From NCBI GenBank assembly GCA_937884725.1, contig CAKZYH010000480.1:1-36039 (forward strand): DNA of 36,039 nucleotides. The letters run 5' to 3'. Positions within the stretch are counted from its first letter, which is position 1; each line of letters starts with the position of its first letter. The notes beneath the pieces are model-generated. The model did not search any database. It saw nothing but the letters and a program-made list of their open reading frames with translations, and was not told where the DNA came from. Positions 19,054 through 25,914 of this stretch are shown one piece after another. Source of the DNA: an uncultured Paracoccaceae bacterium (GTDB taxonomy: Bacteria; Pseudomonadota; Alphaproteobacteria; Rhizobiales; Amorphaceae). A program made the position numbers and the translations under genes.

Positions 19054-19839
19054 ATGGATGCTTTGACCGTCACGGGCGAGGCACTTCTCGAACTCTTTAT
19101 TTACGCGCTCGTCATTGAAAGTGCTTTGGCGGTTTTGTTCAATTGGCGCGTCTTTAAGATATACTTTGGTGGTCGCGGTCTCCGTACGGTGATTGCGATC
19201 GTCGTGTCAGTCATTGTTGTCTATGTCTTTAAGATTGATGTGCTCGGCGACCTGGTTTTCGCTTTCGACGGTTCTCCTTCCGATATAGCGCCTGAGGATG
19301 ATCCGCGGGACAGAGATATTGGTAAGATAATAACTGCGCTTGTACTCGCCGGCGGAAGTGGCGGCGTGCACAACCTTCTGACGATCCTAAACTTTCGCCC
19401 CCAACAACTTAGCGCAGTGGCACAGCGCCGGAAAGAACTCGAAGACGCTCAGGCGGCGGCCGGGGGTAACATTGCGTATGTTTCGATCACTGTGAATGCC
19501 GCTGCCGGTGTCGGCCCGATCATGATTAGCTTCGAAGTCGTCAACTCACCTCCAGATGATACTCGGCTCGTGTCGGGTATTGTGATGCAGGACCCACCGC
19601 CGTTCTCGGCAATGTTTCGTCGTAATTGGAACCGCTTTCCTAACTTCGGTGGGTACACACTCCAAGCAAACAAAGCCTATCTGATCTACATGACTGCAGA
19701 GGCTCAAGATGGTTCCTTCGTGTCGAGAAAAGTCTACCAACAACCAGTGAAGTTTTCGAAGAATGCAATCATAGACCTGCACGCAAAGTTTGACCCGAAG
19801 GCGATTCCCGCGCCGATGATCGAAGATTCGGGGGCGTAG
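19054..19839 (+). CDS. Hypothetical membrane protein
   Basis: MDALTVTGEALLELFIYALVIESALAVLFNWRVFKIYFGGRGLRTVIAIVVSVIVVYVFKIDVLGDLVFAFDG... hydrophobic N-terminal half then a soluble C-terminal domain; in-frame ATG at 19054; visibly less GC-rich than its neighbours. Confidence 0.6.
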   Translation: MDALTVTGEALLELFIYALVIESALAVLFNWRVFKIYFGGRGLRTVIAIVVSVIVVYVFKIDVLGDLVFAFDGSPSDIAPEDDPRDRDIGKIITALVLAGGSGGVHNLLTILNFRPQQLSAVAQRRKELEDAQAAAGGNIAYVSITVNAAAGVGPIMISFEVVNSPPDDTRLVSGIVMQDPPPFSAMFRRNWNRFPNFGGYTLQANKAYLIYMTAEAQDGSFVSRKVYQQPVKFSKNAIIDLHAKFDPKAIPAPMIEDSGA

Positions 19840-19876
19840 GGTCTTTCAAATGGGCAAAGCCGATACGTGACCCGCG

Positions 19877-20356
19877 TTAGGTCGCGCCCTCATCACGAAC
19901 GCGCCGCAGCCGATCGATGGCACCCTGCAGGATAAATGCGGCGGCCACCTTGTCGATGGCCTCCCGACGCCGCGCGCGCGACGCATCGGCCGCAATCATC
20001 GAGCGCTCCGCTGCAACTGTGGACCACCGCTCGTCCCAGCCCACGATTGGGCGCGGATCGCGTGTGGCAAGGTTACGCGCGAAATCGCGCGTGGACTGCA
20101 CCCGCGGACCGGACGAGCCATCCATGTTGAACGGCAACCCAATCACGTGGCCGACAACGCCATACTGGTCGGCGAGTGCGATGAGTTCATTCGCGTCCGC
20201 CGTAAACTTCGTCCGCCGGATCACACGAAGCGGCGAGGCCACCTGCCACGCGCTGTCGCACACGGCGATCCCAATGGTCTTGGTGCCCAGATCGAGGCCA
20301 AACAGCGGGCCCGGCGTTGCCACGAGCGCCTCGACGGGGGTGAACGGATCGCTCAT
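19877..20356 (-). CDS. ruvX: Putative pre-16S rRNA nuclease / Holliday junction resolvase YqgF (RuvX)
   Basis: [34 protein letters not shown]...[29 protein letters not shown]...[17 protein letters not shown]...[17 protein letters not shown] at 20356 overlaps the upstream stop. Confidence 0.95.
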   Translation of the reverse strand: MSDPFTPVEALVATPGPLFGLDLGTKTIGIAVCDSAWQVASPLRVIRRTKFTADANELIALADQYGVVGHVIGLPFNMDGSSGPRVQSTRDFARNLATRDPRPIVGWDERWSTVAAERSMIAADASRARRREAIDKVAAAFILQGAIDRLRRVRDEGAT

Positions 20357-21075
20357 GACGGGGGCGGAGGCGCAAACAAGGTTCCCGCATCCGTCCAACC
20401 TGCGGCCGGATGGGTACGCACCGTCTCTGCAAACGCGGCAACAAAAGCCCTAATCGGGCCGGTGTGAACCAGATGATGGGTCATGAGGCCGATGGGCCCA
20501 TGTTGGTCAAAGGCGCGTTCGATCATGGCGCTCAGCGTCGCCTGCGGTTGGAACTCGCGCCCAGCATGCCAAGCAATCGGATCGATATGCACATCAACGC
20601 GGCGCATCGGCCCGGCAACGGTCGGACCGCCAAACAACGACACGCCGTGATAACCCGCCGCCGGCAGCGCGTCGAGCACGCCACGCGCGGCACGGTTCCA
20701 GGGCGGCACCATCACAGGCAAAAATGCTGGCGACACCGCCAGCCTCGCCCTGGCGGCGACACATCCCGTAATGACCTCTTCAGGTGGCCGAGCATCACCA
20801 AGCTCGGCTGACTTGCCGGCGCCCTGGTGGTTCGTGTGGCTGACGCCGTGTTGAAGCACCGCAACATCCCGGTCCTTGCATAACTCCAAGAGCTCGCTGG
20901 TCGCTCCGTCTGGAATAACCGCCAGCGCGAGCGGCGCCCCGGCGGCGTCATTAAACAGGCGGTCAAGCGCGGCCGATAGAGCGGTCGCATCATCGTCGCG
21001 CCACCAAAAAAGCCGCCGCTCTCCCCGAGCCGCCGCGGCGTCCAGCAGGCGCCGAAGCGTAGAGATCGCGCTCAT
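20353..21075 (-). CDS. Polysaccharide deacetylase-like (NodB-type) protein
   Basis: [21 protein letters not shown]...[10 protein letters not shown]...[21 protein letters not shown]...[29 protein letters not shown]. Confidence 0.78.
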   Translation of the reverse strand: MSAISTLRRLLDAAAARGERRLFWWRDDDATALSAALDRLFNDAAGAPLALAVIPDGATSELLELCKDRDVAVLQHGVSHTNHQGAGKSAELGDARPPEEVITGCVAARARLAVSPAFLPVMVPPWNRAARGVLDALPAAGYHGVSLFGGPTVAGPMRRVDVHIDPIAWHAGREFQPQATLSAMIERAFDQHGPIGLMTHHLVHTGPIRAFVAAFAETVRTHPAAGWTDAGTLFAPPPPS

Positions 21076-22175
21076 CCGCCTGCGAGTGTCTTGATGTGCC
21101 GTGCAGCCCGCGCTGCCCCATCAGCACGGATCTTGATGTTGGGGCGCGGCCCAGCCAGCGCTGCCTTGGACGCGGCCAGCAGCTTTTCGGGCGTGAGTAT
21201 CTCCGGATCGATGACCGAAATCCCCTGAAACTGGGAATACAGCGCCGCACGGTCGCTCTGTTCGGTTTCGTCACCGTCGGCAAACGGAATGAGCACCATC
21301 GGCGGACCGGCAGCAATGGCATCCAGAAAGGTGTTGTAGCCGGCTTGGCTAATGCAGAGCGATGCACCCCCAAGAAAGCTCTGAAAATCACGCCGATTGG
21401 GCTCAACGGTGACGTTGGCGGGGGCCATGCGCTGCCAACCGGCAATGCTGTCGGCCAGCGGCTTGGGAATGAGCAGGTGCCAGGGCGGACCCTCTGGCCA
21501 AAGCGCGGCAGCACCTAAGGCGGCTTCAAACAGCCCAGAGCCAAACCCACCACCCCCTGCGGTCACCACGATTTTCCCGTGCGGCTCAGCACTCCCGCTG
21601 ACCACCACGTTGTGAATATAGCCGGTGTAGTGAACCGGCGGGATTTCGGCAGGGTCCATATGGAACGTGTCGCGCGGCCCGGTCAGCGTCTCGTCCCCAT
21701 GGACGATGATGTGGTCCATCGTCTCGCGCGCCACCTTCGCCATAAAGGCGCGGCGCGGAACGTCTTTGCGCACCAAGATATCGCGCACCGAGCTGATAGT
21801 GATGCCGCCGCCCGCCCGCACCTTGGCAAGCGGTTCGCGAAGCTCCGCCGCAAACGGCTTGCGGCCAAACGGAAAGCCCTCGGTGATGAACGCGTCCGCG
21901 CCGTCCACCGCTTCCAGGATCGCTTGGCGCCGCTCGTCGGCAAGGCTCGAATAGCCCCCGTCAGGCCCGCCCAGGTTCTTAAAGTCCTGCTCGATCGTGA
22001 AGACCGGCGCCAACGTGACCGTTCGGATCCCGCTGAGGTCGAGCGTATCGGGCGGCGTGGCGCCCAGAATCAGGGTGGTGTCGATCCCCTCATCGTTCAT
22101 GGCACGCGCGAGGGCCGAGGCGCGCACCGTGTGCCCCGTCCCCAAAAGATGCTGCACCCAAATCGCGGCCTTCAT
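21072..22175 (-). CDS. MurG/GT28-like glycosyltransferase
   Basis: MKAAIWVQHLLGTGHTVRASALARAM...KIVVTAGGGGFGSGLFEAAL...FLGGASLCISQAGYNTFLDAIAAGPPMVLIPFADGDETEQSDRAAL. Confidence 0.82.
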   Translation of the reverse strand: MKAAIWVQHLLGTGHTVRASALARAMNDEGIDTTLILGATPPDTLDLSGIRTVTLAPVFTIEQDFKNLGGPDGGYSSLADERRQAILEAVDGADAFITEGFPFGRKPFAAELREPLAKVRAGGGITISSVRDILVRKDVPRRAFMAKVARETMDHIIVHGDETLTGPRDTFHMDPAEIPPVHYTGYIHNVVVSGSAEPHGKIVVTAGGGGFGSGLFEAALGAAALWPEGPPWHLLIPKPLADSIAGWQRMAPANVTVEPNRRDFQSFLGGASLCISQAGYNTFLDAIAAGPPMVLIPFADGDETEQSDRAALYSQFQGISVIDPEILTPEKLLAASKAALAGPRPNIKIRADGAARAARHIKTLAGG

Positions 22176-23263
22176 GGTGCATTGTCCCTATAGTGTTGAG
22201 CGGCCCGCGCCAGAAGTGCGTCAACGCTAGTCGCGCCAGCCGCCAGGTCCCGCTTTGCGGCAAAACTCAGCGCTGCGGCGGACATTGCGCGGCGGCGCTC
22301 CGGGTTCTTGGCAAGGTCGATCATCGCTTCCGACCATTGCGCGGTGTCTGTCGGCGGGGTCAAGATCGCGCTTGCATCGCTGACAACATCGGGCACGCCG
22401 CGCGTGTCGCCCCCGATCACCGGAAGCCCGGCGGCTTGCGCTTCCAAGAACGCAAAACCGAACGGCTCCTCGATGGCGGGCCACACAAAAACGTTCGCGC
22501 TCCTATAAAGCCGCGCCAGCTCAGGCTGGTTGAGAAGCCCCACAAAAGTCCCCTCCGGAAAAAGCGGCTCCAGCTCGCCGCTTGCATCGCCATCGCCCGC
22601 CACCGTGAGCCGGGCCGTCGGGCACGCCGCCGCCACGGCCGGCCACGCCTCGGCGAGCACTTTGATGCTGTCTGCCTTGCGGCCGGGGCGCAGCATCGCG
22701 GCGGTGGCGAAATGGCAGTCGTCGTCGGCCGTGCGCACAGCCGCATCCTGAAACGGCGCCGTGTCGACAAACGGCGGAAACGGCGCCACCGTGTCCGCGG
22801 CAAAGTCGGTGAGCGCCGGCAGATCGCTCCGCGTCACAGCCGCCAGCGCGTTGGCGCGCCTCAGCGCGTGGTCGGCATGGGCAAAGTGCACCGCCCAAGG
22901 CCCCGTGGCGCGCCGTGGGGAGCGGCTCGGCTCAACGATCGCGTAGGGCAGGCCAAACGCCTCAGCGAGCCGCGGACCCACAAGGTCAGGCCCCTTATGG
23001 TAGTTGTGATAGGTGAGGATCGCGTCAGGCGCCTCCTCAGCCCGCCACCGATCCGAAATCTGCGCCAGGTAGGTTTCCGCCTCCGCTTCGATGTCCTCAA
23101 GGCCCTCAGGCGTCTTGCGCCATGTCTTGAGCGCCGTCAGCGCGTCGACGTCGTGGCCGCTGTGGGAGAGCGCCGCCAGCAGCAGGCGGGCAAAGGTGCG
23201 GTCGCCGGACGGGGTCGGGTGGTTCGGCGGCTTCATGGTGGTGATGAACGCGACCCGGCTCAC
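22172..23263 (-). CDS. Group 1 (GT4-like) glycosyltransferase
   Basis: C-terminal ARLTVAGDGDASGELEPLFPEGTFVGLLNQPELARLYRSANVFVWPAIEEPFGFAFLEAQAAGLPVIGGDTRGVPDVV. Confidence 0.9.
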   Translation of the reverse strand: MSRVAFITTMKPPNHPTPSGDRTFARLLLAALSHSGHDVDALTALKTWRKTPEGLEDIEAEAETYLAQISDRWRAEEAPDAILTYHNYHKGPDLVGPRLAEAFGLPYAIVEPSRSPRRATGPWAVHFAHADHALRRANALAAVTRSDLPALTDFAADTVAPFPPFVDTAPFQDAAVRTADDDCHFATAAMLRPGRKADSIKVLAEAWPAVAAACPTARLTVAGDGDASGELEPLFPEGTFVGLLNQPELARLYRSANVFVWPAIEEPFGFAFLEAQAAGLPVIGGDTRGVPDVVSDASAILTPPTDTAQWSEAMIDLAKNPERRRAMSAAALSFAAKRDLAAGATSVDALLARAAQHYRDNAP

Positions 23264-24477
23264 GCCGCAATGCGCCCGCCCACGGTGCTTTCAATCCGCC
23301 GCAACAGCGTTGCGATGCCTGGCGCCGGCGAAAAGTGTTCGCGCACCCGCACCGCCGCCGCCTCGCCCATCCGTGCCCGCCTCGCCGGATCGCGCGCCAG
23401 CGTCATGATCGCGTCCGCCAGCGCCGGCGGAGACTGGGGTGCCACCAGCACACCGGTCTCTTCGGTCACGATCTCCGGGATTGCCGACACATCCGTCGCC
23501 ACAACAGGCAGCCCCATGGCCATCGCCTCCATGATGACGTTGGGCAGCCCATCGCGGTCGCCATTCTTGGCGATACGACTGGCCAGAACGAAAACATCGG
23601 CGCGCCGGTAAGCCTCGATCACCGCATCCTGCGGCTGGGAGCCGTGAAACGTAATGCGCTCTGCAATCCCAAGCGTTTCCGCCCTGCGTTTCAGTCGCTT
23701 GGTCAGCGCTCCGCCGCCGATGTGCTCGAAGCGCCAATCAAGGTCGCGCGGGAGCTTGGCAAGAGCGCTCAGGAGATCACCAAGCCCCTTTTTCTCCACC
23801 GCCCGGCACACCGATACAATGGTGAGCGGGGGAGTGGCAGAGCGCCGAGGCGCGGGCGGAAAGCGGGTGAGATCAAGCCCGTGATACACCAGCTCAAGCT
23901 GCTCCCGTGCTGGGTGAAGCGCGGCAAGAAACTCCCAGTTCGCGCGGGTGCAGGTCGTGCCCCACGCTGCGCCTGCCATCTTCTGGGTCAGGTCCCACGA
24001 CGGCGTCGTATAAATATCCTTCGCGTGCGCCGAAAACGCGTACGGGATCCCCGTCATCAGGCTCGCGTACCGCGCGACCGACGCTGGCGTGTGCAGATAG
24101 TGCACGTACAAAAGCCGCGTGTCCGCCGGCAACTCTGCGGCCAGCACAGCAGCCTGACCCCACCGGCGTGCCCGGCTCACCGAGCGGTCGCGGGCCCAGT
24201 CCGCATCGTAAGCGGCCTTTGCGGCGGCGTAACCCGGCAACGTTTTCGCGATCCGCCGCGCCGCCGCGACCCGCGCCGGATCATCCTGCAAATACTCCGG
24301 CAAATACAGGACCGGCGCCGTGATATGCCGATGCATTTCGTGGACTGAGCGCTCTGTCGGATGGCGCAGCGACACGATCTGTAGCGCCAGCCCGGCGTTT
24401 TGAAAGGCCAATATCTCTTGCGCGATGAACGTCTCCGAAAGGCGCGGATAGCCTTTCACGATGATCGAGACGCTCAT
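23260..24477 (-). CDS. Group 1 (GT4-like, WcaL-like) glycosyltransferase
   Basis: MSVSIIVKGYPRLSETFIAQEILAFQNAGLALQIVSLRHP...AVEKKGLGDLLSALAKL...ADVFVLASRIAKNGDRDGLPNVIMEAMAMGLPVVATDVSAIPEIV. Confidence 0.9.
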   Translation of the reverse strand: MSVSIIVKGYPRLSETFIAQEILAFQNAGLALQIVSLRHPTERSVHEMHRHITAPVLYLPEYLQDDPARVAAARRIAKTLPGYAAAKAAYDADWARDRSVSRARRWGQAAVLAAELPADTRLLYVHYLHTPASVARYASLMTGIPYAFSAHAKDIYTTPSWDLTQKMAGAAWGTTCTRANWEFLAALHPAREQLELVYHGLDLTRFPPAPRRSATPPLTIVSVCRAVEKKGLGDLLSALAKLPRDLDWRFEHIGGGALTKRLKRRAETLGIAERITFHGSQPQDAVIEAYRRADVFVLASRIAKNGDRDGLPNVIMEAMAMGLPVVATDVSAIPEIVTEETGVLVAPQSPPALADAIMTLARDPARRARMGEAAAVRVREHFSPAPGIATLLRRIESTVGGRIAA

Positions 24478-25697
24478 CCCGACGCGGCGGTCAGAGGGAT
24501 CGGTGCGCGGGCAAGTTCCCGTTGCGCGAGGATCGCCTCGGCGCGCGCATTGATTTGGTCGAGCCCCGACAGAAGGTCGCCGACCCCAGCTTCTGAAGGC
24601 GGCGGGTTGTCAGGCAGCTCGGCAAGAGCGTCCACCATCACATCCACGTCCGGATAAGCGTCGATGGGAAGGCATGTAAGGAGGCCCGCCTCCGCGGCCT
24701 TGCCTGCCCGGATCGCCTGCTCGCGCCGCGGTTTCACCCGGGGTACTAAAAGCGTTGGCTTATCGAACGACAAGATCTCACAGAACGTGTTGTAGCCACC
24801 CATCCCGACCACCGCCATCGCCTGCGCCATGAGGTGCTCAATGGTCGGCGTGAACTCCAGCACGTGGACCAGGCGCAGTGCCTCGGCGCGCGCCATGAAG
24901 CGGCGCTGTTCGTCCACCGGCATAAACGGGCCAAGAACGATGATGGCCGGGAACAGCGGCCGCTCCTGCGCCTCGTAAGCGCGCAACACCCAGTCCACCA
25001 ACTCTCGTCCATCCCCGCCACCGCCGGGTGTCACCAGGATGAAAGGATCGCTGCCAAATGGGTTCTCGCCAGGGCTCGCTTCGCGGGTCGGGACCTGGCG
25101 CTCCAGATACCCTGTATAGAGAAGCTTCTCGCGCACCGCCGGCGAGACCGTGATCCCCTCCAGCGGATCGTGGATCGCTTCTTTGCCGTAAACCCAAATG
25201 TCATCGTAGAGTTCTTCGAGCGCCTGGACCGCGTTTTTGCGATCCCATTCCTCAGCAAGGCTCGCCGGATCGTCCATCACATCGCGAAGACCCATCACGA
25301 GCCGCGTGCCCCGATCACGCAGCATCTTGAGCGTGGGCTCCACCTCGCCGCGCAGCCCCAGTGGCTCCTTATCGACTAAGAAAATGTCAGGATCGAACAC
25401 GTCCGCCGTGTGCTTGATGATCGAGCCACGCAGCTCCAGCAGGTGGTCGATATCAAGCGACAGTGAGCGTGAGGTGTATGCGCCATTGTGCAGCTTGATC
25501 ACGCCAGGCACCCTCACAAAGTCCACGCGCGCGCGAAAGTCGAAGCTGCCGATGATCGGCGAGCCGGACAAAATGATGATCGACAAGCGGCTCATCGCAC
25601 CGACCATAGCGTGCGCGATGGCCCGACAACGGCGCAGATGCCCAAGACCGAACGTGTCGTGGGAATAGATCAATATGCGGGGCTGCGCGTTATGCAT
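24474..25697 (-). CDS. MurG/GT28-like glycosyltransferase
   Basis: PRILIYSHDTFGLGHLRRCRAIAHAMV...FILVTPGGGGDGRELVDWVLRAYE...HLMAQAMAVVGMGGYNTFCEILSFDKPTLLVPRVKPRREQAIRAGKAAEAGL; ATG at 25697 preferred over TTG 25721. Confidence 0.85.
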   Translation of the reverse strand: MHNAQPRILIYSHDTFGLGHLRRCRAIAHAMVGAMSRLSIIILSGSPIIGSFDFRARVDFVRVPGVIKLHNGAYTSRSLSLDIDHLLELRGSIIKHTADVFDPDIFLVDKEPLGLRGEVEPTLKMLRDRGTRLVMGLRDVMDDPASLAEEWDRKNAVQALEELYDDIWVYGKEAIHDPLEGITVSPAVREKLLYTGYLERQVPTREASPGENPFGSDPFILVTPGGGGDGRELVDWVLRAYEAQERPLFPAIIVLGPFMPVDEQRRFMARAEALRLVHVLEFTPTIEHLMAQAMAVVGMGGYNTFCEILSFDKPTLLVPRVKPRREQAIRAGKAAEAGLLTCLPIDAYPDVDVMVDALAELPDNPPPSEAGVGDLLSGLDQINARAEAILAQRELARAPIPLTAASG

Positions 25698-25818
25698 CAC
25701 TGCGCGCAATAGCGTAGCCAAAGCCCCGCTTCAATGAAGCCAAAGCTCAACCGACCGCTTGATGCGGTGTTGTGGTTTGTGCGCAACCGTTGGCGATCGC
25801 AGCCCCAATCCGCCGAAC

Positions 25819-25843
25819 CCGCACAACGAATATGGTTGTGCGG
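25819..25843. promoter_or_regulatory. Perfect 9-bp inverted repeat in the divergent promoter region of the glycosyltransferase and ABC operons
   Basis: CCGCACAAC (25819-25827) GAATATG GTTGTGCGG (25835-25843). Confidence 0.5.
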
Positions 25844-25914
25844 CCGCCCATTCCCGTGCGCTTGCGTATGGGTTGGCCTAGCGCCGGCAGTTCGAAACGC
25901 ACGCGGGATTGGCG

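Noticed and set aside
18603-19073. Minus-strand ORF containing MRIGAVVLSLLLGALGHALSS, which looks like a signal peptide
   Set aside because: Mostly antisense to the acyl-CoA dehydrogenase 3' end; the hydrophobic stretch is too short and isolated to support a gene.
22193-23611. 472-aa plus-strand ORF over glycosyltransferase genes
   Set aside because: Antisense shadow frame; GT4 motifs on the minus strand are convincing.
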